NCBI GenBank assembly: GCA_037962975.1
Contig: CM075673.1
Span: 159,794,667 to 159,858,666, forward strand
From: Clitoria ternatea
Taxonomy: Eukaryota > Streptophyta > Magnoliopsida > Fabales > Fabaceae
Length of the DNA: 64,000 nucleotides
Reading direction: 5' to 3'
The position numbers and the translations under genes are program-made. A model generated the notes under the pieces. The model had not been told where the DNA came from and searched no databases. It saw only the letters and a list, made by a program, of their open reading frames with translations. Shown here in pieces: positions 23,566 to 33,875 of this stretch (the stretch's first letter is position 1; each line of letters opens with the position of its first letter).

Positions 23566-24318
23566 GACGTCCTTGTTGGCGATCACAGCAGTGATGACTA
23601 CAGCATCGTCACCACCAGGAATGGTTGGGCCAAAATCCTCGTCAGAGAAAGAGATTGTGGGAGCTTCCAACCCACCTCTATAAGGGCGATTGTCCTTGAC
23701 TTTCCCTTGCACAGATAGAATCATTCTATGATGATTCTTACGGGCTGTAATTGAAGCTCCTCCTCCAGCGAACCCTCCAGTAATCATGTCGATGACTTCA
23801 CGTCGGCCCTGACGTTGCTGCTGGGGCGTGCTGTCTTTCTGTGCTGCACTATCAGTCATCACACCTTTTTGCTTTTCCGCAGCAGAGAACTTTCGAACCG
23901 GACTGGGATTATTGTCATCCCCATCGTCTGGATCTCTTCCTCTTTTCTCATTCCGTTCTGCCCTGTCAAAGGATTTTTCTTTGAACAGGTATTGCTTCAA
24001 CTTGCCTTCTCTAATTAGCGTCTCAACCGCGTTCTTTAGAGCTTGGCATTCATCAGTTGAATGACCATTTTGTTCATGAAAATCACAGTACTTACGTGAA
24101 TTTCCTGGTCTTTTCATAGGGGCTGGTCTCCTGATGCCATATGTGCTAAAAACTGGCCATCCGACCTCTCTCAAAATCTGAGATGGTCTGGCAGATAACT
24201 GTGCATAATGGCTGAAGGAATTGACATGCCTTTCTCAAGGTCGAGGAGGGTGGTTATCCACCTTAGGATTGGTGAATGGCCTCTCCATGTGTTCTGACCT
24301 CGTCTTCTCCTTACCCTT
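23563..24318 (-). pseudogene. X-C gag C-terminal part with zinc-finger-like motif
   Basis: The frame continues from the N-terminal gag after TAG (24319-24321) and is interrupted again by TGA at 24235-24237. It contains YCDFHEQNGHSTDEC, the C-H-H-C-like motif typical of Tat gag, and a basic region around residues 60-100. It ends at the TGA before the protease. Confidence 0.85.
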
Positions 24319-25299
24319 CTAGGTTTGGGGAGATGGTGTTGGTGGCTTTTTCTTTACAGCCATTGCCTCCAAGTGCATCTCTATGCTCACATACTTTGAG
24401 GCTTTTTTCCTGAATTCCTCAAAAGTTGCTGGGGGGCTCTTTGCTAATGAAAGAGCGAAAGCTGATCCTGGCTGCAATGCCTCAATAACGATATGCAGCT
24501 TGATAGATTCTGTGAGGTTAGGAACCAGAGCTGCTTCCTTATAAAACCTCTTCAAAAAATCTTTTAGGCCCTCTGTTTCACCTTGCTTAATCTGAGCCAA
24601 GGTATGAGACGTCTTAGGTACGTCTCTGGAGATGACAAAGTGGGTTTCAAAGGCAGCTGCCATTTCCGTCCAAGAATCTATGGATCCAGAAGGCAAGCCT
24701 TTAAACCACCCGAGGGCCTCCTCAGACAATGTTCGAGGGAACATTCGGCACATCACGTCTTCATCAGCCCCCAAGTACATGGCTTCGAACACATAAGCAT
24801 CAAGGTGCTTAGTTGGATCAGTTTCACCATTATACTTTCCGATGGAAAGTGGTTGAGTGGTTTGAAGGTGTTTGGGAATGCTGATGCCCATAAGTCTCCT
24901 TGAAAAAGGAACCTTCAGATTGTAAGACAATGGGGGCACTGTTGTTGAATCTCTCTTCCTTCGGGAAGCTGCATCCTCAGAATCGCGAGTTTGTTCTCCC
25001 TCCTCAAACGTTGGGATCTTTGAGTACTGAAGAGTGGTGGACTTTTCACCATCAGTTGTGTGGGGAGTGTTTCGCGTGCGAGATGACTCTTTATCCTCGC
25101 TTTGCCTTTTTTCTCTTCGCAATTCAGCGAGTTCCCTCTGAAGTTGTTTGATCAACTCATCGCGAGGATCAGGATCAGACACAGTTACTATCTTTTTTGA
25201 GCTGCCTCCATGAGAATCGAAGTTGAGTTTTCTGAAGGCATTAGGATTGGTTCTGCCTTCAGCTTGATTCTCCATGGAGTCTTGTGCTTCGCCTTCCAT
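24319..25299 (-). pseudogene. X-C gag N-terminal part (326 aa)
   Basis: It starts at the ATG at 25299, 66 bp from the 5' LTR. A charged N-terminal region with a short coiled coil (LIKQLQRELAELRREK) is followed by the retrotransposon gag domain: TQPLSIGKYNGETDPTKHL, LGWFKGLP, LAQIKQGETEGLKDFLKRF. It is open to TAG at 24319. It forms the capsid in functional relatives. Confidence 0.9.
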
Positions 25300-25343
25300 T
25301 GTGGATTACCTGCTCTGTCGAAGGATATGGGAATAACTTTATC

Positions 25344-25364
25344 GGGTCCCACCGGGCGTGCCAA
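25344..25364 (-). promoter_or_regulatory. Primer-binding site of X-C
   Basis: Immediately after the 5' LTR the minus strand reads TTGGCACGCCCGGTGGGAC, in the position of a tRNA primer site. I could not assign the tRNA. Confidence 0.6.
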
Positions 25365-26097
25365 TGATCTGTCCTGGACCGGGGTCAAGGGATCCGATCT
25401 CAAGCCAGTCACGAATGGTATGTCAATACCGTCTAGTAGACCGGATGTATGTGTATCCGATGTAGGTATCCGTTGTCCTTAAATGAGGAGAGCGGATTGG
25501 GCGTTCTGGAGATCCTTCACACCGACCTAACGCGTTGAAGTGGGCGAATGGTGGTGTCACCTGCAAAGATTCTCCGACGCTCAAGTCAGTGATTATATTC
25601 CAAGTAAGGAATATATTCAGAGAGGAATCAGTCGTAAAAGAGCTGAAGAAGAAGATCCCCCACTTCAATCATGAAGTGAGTTCATATACCTGATTGGCTC
25701 GATTAACAAGGACTCGTTGGTGGGGAACCACCAACTCCCATTAGCATTATTATATTGCGCACTTACCTGCATGATTGGGTCAAGTGGCTATTTTATATTG
25801 AGCATAGAGAATGTAGACTAGGATTAGGGAACAAGTTGACCATTCCCGTGAGCAGAATTTGGCTCGTAGTGCAGGGAATTATTGATCGATCCCTGTAGCA
25901 ACAATCCTTGTCTTTTGCACAGTGTCGTGTGTATTATCCGATGTCATGGTGTTATCCTGAACAACCGGTATAGGGAGAACGCCTGATACGGAATTACAGT
26001 CCGGATGTATACCGATGACACCGGTTACACGTAGATGTCTTATCAAAGACGTTGAAATATGTATAGCAGATCGGATACCGGTATTGAGACCGGATCA
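25365..26097 (-). repeat. X-C 5' LTR (right)
   Basis: It is 733 bp and identical to 9799-10531 except at 25708 (A for G) and 25845 (C for T). It is followed by the CCCAC duplication at 26098-26102. Confidence 0.95.
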
Positions 26098-26407
26098 CCC
26101 ACTAAAAGCCCACTAGAAACCCACTTATGGAAAGTTGTCTCCCACCTTGCATTATTAAACATACCACTGATTCTGAAACTCCCAATTACTCTCCTCCATC
26201 AACACACCTTCGTATAGAACCAGGATAGCCAGGGGACTCTTTTTCCAGTCAGCTAAAAGTCTTCAAACCAAGTAAGAGGGGACAGGGTTGTGAATATTTG
26301 TGAAATGGGTAGAATTGTATGCTGTTCTAGGATTCCAGAATTAACTTCGTAACTTGTTGCTCATTTTTGAAATTGAAAACGTGTGAATTTGACTCTGACT
26401 TCTTCAT

Positions 26408-27345
26408 GAAAGTTGTAGATCTTTTTGATATCTTAATTTTGAGACCTGAATCAAGTAATTTGAATAAGTATAGCAAAAGTTATAGCCAAAATACTACAGC
26501 ATGTTCGTGTGGAAGATTTATCCTTTGTTTTGTGTATATATTGATTTACTGGGAACTGTACGTGCATAATCAGCCTTGGATGTCTTCATGAAAGTTGTAG
26601 ATAATTAAGTTGTGGATCTTTAGAAAGTGGTTTCACATTAAGATAATTTTTGTAGCTCAAGTTATGCTCATAATACTGAAGTATGTACAAGCTGTAAATC
26701 TGTGAACTTGAAACCCATATCTTATTTTTAAAACTGGGAATTTTGTGGTAAGAATTAGTGATCAGTGTCTTCATTAAAGTTGTAAATCTTTTTGTTATGT
26801 GAATTTTGAGACCTGAACCGATTGATTTGAGTATGTGTAGCAAAAGTTATAGCCAAAATACTACTGTATGTCTGAGTGAAAGATTTGCTTCATGTTTAGT
26901 GCATATTTTGATATGCTGGGAATTATACATGCATAATCAGCCTTGGATGTCTTCATGAAAGTTGTAGATAATTAAGTTGTGGATTTTTAGAAAGTGGTTT
27001 CACATCAAAATAATTTTTGTAGCTCAAGTTATGCTCAAATTACTAAAGTATGTGCAAGCTGAAATTCTGAAATTCTGAAATTGTGAAATCCGAATCTTGT
27101 TTTTAAAATTGGGAAGTTTGTGGTGAGAATTAGGGGTTGGTGTATTCATGAAAATTGTAGATATGTGTGTTAAGAATAATTTAGAATTGGTTTCATGTCA
27201 AAATCACGTTTGTAACTCCAGATACGTTCTAAATACTAATCTGTGTACATTTTGGAAAACTTATCTTGAGGCAGTATGGCATTTTATGAATAAGTGGTAT
27301 TTCTGATTGGAATCTGAAACTGTGTTCTTCATGAAAGTTGTAGAT
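26408..27345 (+). repeat. Six units of about 183 bp in Y-B, anchored by GAAAGTTGTAGA
   Basis: The anchor occurs at about 26408, 26590, 26775, 26957, 27150 and 27333, a spacing of 182-193 bp. Units also share TGGTTTCA and CAAAATACT-type segments but are otherwise diverged. The same six-unit array is at 56429-57360. Confidence 0.85.
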
Positions 27346-28672
27346 AATTGTAGTATTGAGCTATAGAAAGTGGAATCATCTAAAAAGGAGTTGATTTGCC
27401 CATGATATGACTGTTTTGCTAATGTATGTTGCTGTTGGGGATGCTGAAAGTCACTTAAAAAGGCTATTTTGAAAGAAAATGATATTTTCCCTATGGATAA
27501 AAATTATTTATTAAATTCTTGAATGATTATGAATTATTATAAATGTTGTTGAGTATCACATAATTTGTATATTGTGATGGTGAATAATTATGAATGACAT
27601 AATTAATATATATGTACATGAATGTCTTGTGTTTATTGACATATGTGGTTGAAAACAGTAAATCCATGATGTTGTGAATTATTATGTGTATTGTGTCCCT
27701 TGAGGACTTGTATTATCCAAGAGGTTTTGGAAATGTGGAGATCATGGTATGTTAAAAGAATTAAAGGCATTCATGCATCATAAGCATTCGGACGCACCAT
27801 GGAATTTAGGGGTTCCATGATTGCCTACCCTGGTGGGGGGTTACTCTATGATGAGTTAAGCCCTATTTTGTTGTGTGCCATGGAGTGTAGGGATTCATGT
27901 TTTATGCAAAAGTCCTACTTATGATATTGTGTACTTCGGTACTTAAGCGCCATGAAGTATAGGGATTCATGGTATATGCTAAAGCCCTATTTGCGTCTCT
28001 ATGAGACTTTTACTGCAGTATTCCCACCAAGACCAAATGGATCCAGCATGACATCATTTGAGTAATCAAAGATCTATTAATGGACTTGTTTTGTATATTC
28101 ATCATATCATTATGAATTGTTGATTGTGTTTGTGCAATTTTATCTATTTTATATTTATTCTATATTCTGTCTCACTCTTACATTAATTTTTACAGTGAAT
28201 GACACGCAGAATGCAGAGTGATGCCATGATGGATATCTATTTGAATTATTACCTGAACTTTGATTTTATGGGTTGTAATAAATATAATATGTCATGTACC
28301 ATTATCTTCTTAATCATTTCCGCTACTTAAATATTTTCTTGAATTTAATTATTCACGACTAGTATGTATGATAATTTTTCCGCTGTTATTAATCGTTACA
28401 TGAACTCTGAATTAAATTGATGAATTTTTAAAATGATCTTTTGAAAAAGCGAAAAATTTACTCGAAAATTTTAATCAACGTTTCGGGGCGTTACAAGTGA
28501 CATACGTGTTATCCGGTGTCATGGTGTTATCCTGGACAACCGGTATAGGGAGAGTACCTGATACGGAATTATAGTCCGGATGTATACCGATGACACCGGT
28601 CACACATTGGCGAATTGACAAAGACGTTGAAATATGTCTTATAGATCGGATACCGGTATTGAGACCGGATCA

Positions 28673-30595
28673 TATGTCCCCTAGCTTGTGTGAGGGACTG
28701 AGTAGTTGTTCACATAAGCTACTCAACCTGCGAGAGGTCTAAATATCGGTATGCTTATACGCATAATAGTTTCTTCACATGTACTATCATATTGCAAAGA
28801 ACCGTTCTTTAATCGAAAGATCCGATGTCTTGATGTCGTCACAATGGATTCAGACAAAGATTTGCTGTATGAGAATTTCAAGAGTTTGTTGGAATTGAAG
28901 ATTCTTGAAATTCGTGTAACGGCTGTAAAGCGTGAATTGCGTCGCATGATTAGACATTAAATGCTTTTAATCACGTGGGCGAGCAATTATTGCGTCTAAG
29001 ATGGAAATCTCAGTAACCGTCGTTTAGGGCTTAATGGGCCTACAATTTTTGAAACTTCTGGGCCCAACGGATAGGCCCTTCGTCGAATTGATATTGTTTT
29101 GGCGCGCATGAATTTGGAACGACTGTGTCGTTTCACTTGTGAACCAACGCGTTTAGTCGTGGACGACACAACCTCAAGAGTTGGTAACCGAACCCTTTCG
29201 TTTCCTATTAAAGAAACACTTAGTGGATTCTGGGTTCCACTCGTTTCTAATTTCTTAGCAAAACTCTGCAAAAATTTTGTAAGGACGCTTGTCGCTTGTT
29301 TTACGAAGCTTTTCTCAGTCTTCATCCTCCTTATCATCTGAGGTAACTATTTTTCTTTCCCCTGTTATTTTCATCTTCTTTTGCCCTGTTGTTTCTGTTC
29401 GAAAAGAATGTACTTTATTTAGGGGGAGATTAACTTCTCGAATCCCTAATTGTCATGGGGGAAGAATCCTTGTGATTCTTCCGAGGGCTGAGTCATGTCG
29501 CTCAGAAAGGGAATCTTACTCACTGTGGAAAGTGACTTTTCCCTTTTCAGAGTCGTCCTCTGATTGTAGTCGCTCTGAAAAGTGAAATGAGTAATGATTG
29601 TCACCCTTCTGACGATGTGACTTTTTATCGTAGATCAGAGATTTTGGTCTAGGCGACTCAAATGGCGACTGGAGAAGGAACCTCCGAAGATCACACCGTT
29701 CTGAAGACAGCAGAAGGTCTCTACAGCGTTGCTGTCTCTAGGCTGAACTGGGAAGAATTTCAGGCTAAGTGGCCTTTCTGTTGGGTAGCTGGTGAGTTTA
29801 AAAACTTGGCTTCCCGTCATGCAAATGAGGATGGATCTCGAATTCAACCAAGGTTCACACTTCATGCAGAGGAAGAAATGAAAAAGTGGTTCAGGGTGTT
29901 TGCACCACTCCCTACAGAACGGATATGCCACGTCGTGCTGAATGACCATTCCGTATACATGCATGATTTCGTATTTCATTACCTCGGAGTTCGTTTTCCC
30001 CTATCCGAGCTTCAGATGGGTGTGTTAAAGTTCTTAAATTGCGCACCCTCTCAACTTCATCCCAACGGTTGGGGCCTCATCCGTGCTCTAGAGGTTCTGG
30101 GCGATTATTTTAACTTTACACCCACTGTAGCGATGCTGTTCTATTACACTCAGGTAGTTCGGAGGGCTAACAAGCAGGGCGGTGTTGGTCTAGTAACGCT
30201 CCGGACCCTATGTTCCTTTGTGAACTTCGAATCCTACACCGATTCGGCTAAAGTTGATGGAAAATCATTCAAATCCTACTTTACCCGGATATCTGTTAAG
30301 AAGAAGAAACCCGTCTTTTGGAGGGATGAAGAGGGTCTTAATAAATTTCCTCTGAGCTGGACTCATAAGCATTTTCTTTTAAACTCAAAAGGATATTATG
30401 CTGATCAATCCGAGCTATTCCCCGAATCGTCGAAAGTGTTGTTCGCACTTGAAGCACACACTACACGTTCTAAAGTATTTTCGTGTAGGCGTCTTTTAAG
30501 TAGTTCAAGCGAAGTCCGGGATGAATATCTACGTAATTCTCATTTTATTTCTCTTTTTCTCCTTTGTCAAATATGTCGAGTATTTCATAGTTGCT
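28673..30595 (+). mobile_element. X-A internal remnant with antisense gene copy 3
   Basis: It continues directly from the X-A LTR with the same CCCCTAGCTTGTGTGAGG sequence as X-C. It runs through the promoter region and exon 1 of the antisense gene and ends inside that gene's intron. The rest of the element, including gag-pol and the second LTR, is missing. Around the right junction the sequence CTAATATGATT also occurs just left of the element at 7288-7298. Confidence 0.8.
29662..30532 (+). pseudogene. X antisense gene copy 3, exon 1 only
   Basis: The ATG at 29662 opens a 290-residue frame closely similar to exon 1 of copy 1, including LNCAPSQLHPNGWGL and AMLFYYTQVVRRANK. It runs to the splice donor at 30533 (ATCTAC-GTAATT). 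Exon 2 is absent because the element is truncated in the intron. Upstream, 29420-29660 holds a broken version of the N-terminal extension of copy 2. Confidence 0.85.
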
Positions 30596-31614
30596 AATAT
30601 GATTGTTGAATGATATATATATGATTGAGTTAGTGTGGTAGGTAAAGGTGCTATATAAGAGAAAAATGATAATAAATAATGATTTATCTAGGAATGTAGC
30701 TAGATTTCACTTTTCCTAGTGTATGTTTATATAGTTTTATGTCAATTCTTAATTCCAGTCACTCACCCTTTTTTGTTGTGGGTTTTTAGTGACTGGCAGG
30801 TTGTTGATGGACATCGTGGAGGCGAGTACTAGATGAGGTCAAGGTGAAATCAATGCCGAGGAAGGAGCAATGTTGATGAACATGAGATGATAAATATGAA
30901 TGAGTTTGTTCATACATGTATATACTTTATGATAGGTAGATTTTGATGGTGTATTTGAATTTCAAGCTTGGATTATGATGTGATGGCTTATATTGATGAT
31001 TGTGTTCGATGACTTAATGATATGAATGTAGTATGTTTAATGCTTAGGTGTATGCATTTGGCATGGAGCCATTCTTTTGATCAATGCATGTTACTAGATA
31101 TCATGATTATGCGTTTGGCATTAGGCTATATGTGATTGAATTGGATGACTAATGATGGGCAGGCAATTGTATATGTGTGTGACATGTATTTTAGTATGAA
31201 TATGTAGGTATGTGAAGAATGATGATGAAATTGATGAATTAATGGTTATGGGATAACATTATGTATATTAGGCATGAAATAAGCAAAACTAGGAACTGAG
31301 CTAGTGATTTTGTGATTCGATAGGTTTTAGGACCCCCGAAGGGGACCAATAGGTTCCCTACGTCATTTAGAACTTGTGCATATAGGCCTTACTAAGTTTG
31401 GAGTCCATTTGATAGGTTTGACGTAGGTTATTGCATTACTTTTGACTTAAATGCATTCTTGCATATATCTTGAGCATATGATGGAATTTTGGGGAACGAA
31501 CTACGTCAGCAGGTCCAAAATAGGGAAAACATAGTGCCTGTGAAGTTTCGTATCAATAGTTGAAACGGGTAAAATAGGTAGGTTAGAAGTTGATTTGTGA
31601 GTTATGAGCTGTCA

Positions 31615-31860
31615 TTTTCGCTCAAGCGAGAATTGACTCGCTTGAGTGAGCCTATGTATGAGTTTGGGGGTGTATTTTGTCAAAATCTCGTTCAAGCGAG
31701 TGCCAAATGAGTGGTTTCTGCCAAGTTTTCGCTCAAGCGAGAGTATTTTTGCTTGAGCGAGCTGATCAGGTGTTGTTACTATCGAATTTTTGCTCAAGCG
31801 AGAACTTAAGCGAAAATCTTGTTTAAGCGAGCAAATTTTTGGTCACGCGAGCTGATTAAG
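31615..31860 (+). repeat. CGCTCAAGCGAG palindromes in LTR Z
   Basis: About ten full or damaged copies of TCGCTCAAGCGAG or CTCGCTTGAG occur in 250 bp. The same motif fills 42690-43160 in the LTR of T. Confidence 0.85.
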
Positions 31861-32368
31861 CTTTCGCTCCCTTCACGAAAGTTGAAGATAATTTTGTCGT
31901 GGTCGTTTTGACACCAAATTTGAGTCAATCAGAGGTCGGTAACTTGAGTTATGCTCAAAATACTACAGGGTGTTCATGATGAAAATCTTAGCTGGGATGA
32001 TTCTACAATTTCATGAATTAAACAGTCTTTGGGGAAGAATTGGCCCCTGACTTCTTCATAATATTTGTAGGGATTTATGTTTTGGAGGTGTACCAACTAG
32101 ATTCATCTCGATTGGAGTTGTGTGACTCCGATTTGATACAAATTACTAGGCAGTGCGCAGGGAGTTGTGGCGTGCTGAAAATTCTTCTTGAGCAATTTCG
32201 GGACTCCCGAGCCTAGGATATGTTATTAGGGATGTGGGGACATCTTAGGACAGATGTAAATATTTTTGAAAAATTTTCCCTGTATCTTTTCATTAATTGA
32301 TGTGACAATTTATGTTAAATTGACTTTGATTGCAAGTTTAAAGTCTAATAATTAGGCGGAACGTTACA

Positions 32369-32572
32369 ACGATATTGCACATTCAGGAGTGAATGAATTG
32401 TTTAGAGAAATGTACAAAGTGAAGTTGAAGGACAAGATGATCTATAGGTCAATGAAGAAAGAAAGAGAAGTAATTCAAAGGAGTGAGAAGCAGCAGTTTG
32501 CCATGATGTAGGAACTTTTAGAAAGGAACCCTTGGTCCACAGTCAAGATGGAGTGTGAACCACAACCCTAGG
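32369..32572 (+). pseudogene. MuDR-type transposase, continuation after LTR Z
   Basis: The frame reads DIAHSGVNELFREMYKVK and then MKKEREVIQRSEKQQF, the helical region that follows the DNA-binding domain in MuDR-type proteins. It takes up the protein exactly where it breaks off at 4897. A stop interrupts it at about 32510. The rest of the transposase is not recognisable downstream. Confidence 0.75.
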
Positions 32573-33875
32573 TTGTACTTATTCTATAAATTCATTTTGT
32601 TAAGTGTTACTAGTGCTCATTTTATAGGAAAAGTTTGAACAAACAATTGATCATCACATACTAATCAATTACTCTAATAAAATTATTATTGCTATTCTTT
32701 TGTAGATTGATTTTGTAAACTACTGTGATAAACTTATAATTTTTCTTTGTTTCGACGTGTTATATCACACTCATTTGAAGAATGTCAATGTTACAGTCAA
32801 TTTTGTAATCTGTTTTTCACTTTTGAATTACTTGTACAAAATACCAAACTTTGTCTGCAAGTGTTTGCATCCATGTGTATAAAGAGAAAGACATCTGGTT
32901 CGTTCTGTCTATCATTTAGCATCAAGAGGAACACATGAGCAGATATAAAACCAGCCAACTAATTTTAACTTGCTTTTTGTTATCGATTAGAAGCGTCTGT
33001 AAAAGTTTGAGATCATGACATTACAATATCCTAGTATTAATATGATGTAGAAAGAAAAGTCTTTCCTTTTCAGCTAAAAAAAGACTTAACATGTCAATGT
33101 CACAACCAATTTATTATGTTCGAAATTTGTCAACAGATCATTTCTTAATGCAACTTTGGATTTGGATATATGTTGAATTATTGAACATAACTCAAAAGTT
33201 AAGTAAACTATTTAAAGCAATTTCCATAAGATAGCAGCTAGCCAGCTATCTCGTCTCCGTGTGCATGTTTGGAACTATTTGATCGTGAAAGGCAGAGACA
33301 GAAAAAGGAATTTTGACCGAGTCTACACTCAGCTTTTGACACTGACAAGTTCAACTACATTTTAGAAAAACCCAATGGATAGGAAAGAAAACAATGTTTT
33401 AGTATATATCATTAAATTAAATTTCAGAAGAAAATTTTACATTAATGGCTTTAATAGTTCAGGTAAAAATTATCTCATTTTAACTAAAAAAAAAAAACTG
33501 ACTTGCAACTATTTTAGGAGCTGATTTATGAAAACAACTTTATTAGAAGACCGTAGGAACGCCAATACAACTTGCGCTCCCTTGCATATGCTTAGGCATT
33601 AGTAGCAACATAGTAATATGAAGTAACAAAATGAAAGGATAAAAAATACGTATTTGTTAGGAGACAACGGGATAAATGAAATGATTCGAAAGGTAAAACT
33701 TATTAAAAAAGTAAGGGAGGGTCCTTTGTTCTGTATGTATCCCTACCGGCAAATGAAGTGCTCTACATTTTATAGTGGAGGAGGTCTTGTTTTCTTGTAA
33801 AAATGCACATTCTTATAATTGTTGGTTTCATTCATATGAGGACAAAAAATAACTTTCAATTTACTCTGCTTTCAG
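32573..33875. other. Intergenic sequence
   Basis: AT-rich sequence with no supported gene. The stretch just before 33876 may be intron of the FUSC pseudogene. Confidence 0.5.

Larger units (their letters stand above)
9799..26097 (-). mobile_element. X-C: complete Tat-type Ty3/gypsy retrotransposon with two antisense genes
   Basis: The element has two 733-bp LTRs, TGATC...GATCA ends, and a CCCAC duplication at 9794-9798 and 26098-26102. The gag-pol polyprotein (25299-19828, minus) contains gag, protease, RT, two successive RNase H-like regions and integrase. The double RNase H is the hallmark of the Tat group. Between the end of pol and the left (3') LTR lie about 9 kb on the opposite strand with two tandem PF04195-like genes and three repeat arrays. 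The LTRs differ at only two positions (10142/25708 and 10279/25845 by my reading), so the insertion is recent. Five in-frame stops make gag-pol defective. Confidence 0.95.
8431..28495 (+). mobile_element. Y-B: solo LTR of the CCGAGTGA family, split by element X-C
   Basis: It starts TGTAACATCC at 8431 and ends GGGGCGTTACA at 28495, with AGTGA duplicated at 8426-8430 and 28496-28500. Its own sequence is 8431-9798 plus 26103-28495, about 3.8 kb. The left part is packed with CCGAGTGA motifs, and the right part holds six 183-bp-spaced repeats. It matches the solo LTR at 54190-58708 along its length. Similarity of its TGTAACATCC start and ACAGTGAATG region to element T suggests a chromovirus-type LTR. 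Confidence 0.9.
7864..28672 (-). mobile_element. X-A: LTR of a Tat-type element, split by solo LTR Y-B
   Basis: The LTR occupies 7864-8430 and 28501-28672, about 739 bp in total, against 733 bp for the LTRs of X-C. The break has the 5-bp duplication AGTGA on both sides of Y-B. The first two bases of the LTR (TG) are altered. Internal X sequence follows at 28673. Orientation is inferred from X-C, where the LTR read on this strand is the reverse complement of the sense LTR. Confidence 0.85.
4898..32368 (+). mobile_element. Z: Tekay-like Ty3/gypsy solo LTR inserted in the MULE, later split by a nest of insertions
   Basis: The LTR begins TGTAATATC at 4898 and ends GGAACGTTACA at 32368. Its own sequence is 4898-7303 plus about 30596-32368, roughly 4.2 kb. 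Both halves parallel the LTR of element T (40388-43482): same start type, same CTCACCC-then-ACAGTGAAT region, and same GAACG plus CGCTCAAGCGAG region. No internal coding region follows, so it is a solo LTR. The flanks are pieces of one MULE gene. A perfect 5-bp duplication is not visible: GCACG lies on the left and ACGAT on the right, sharing only ACG. Confidence 0.7.

Noticed and set aside
4898..32368. Full 5-bp target duplication for LTR Z
   Set aside because: Left GCACG and right ACGAT share only ACG. I could not confirm a duplication and rely on the split MULE gene instead.
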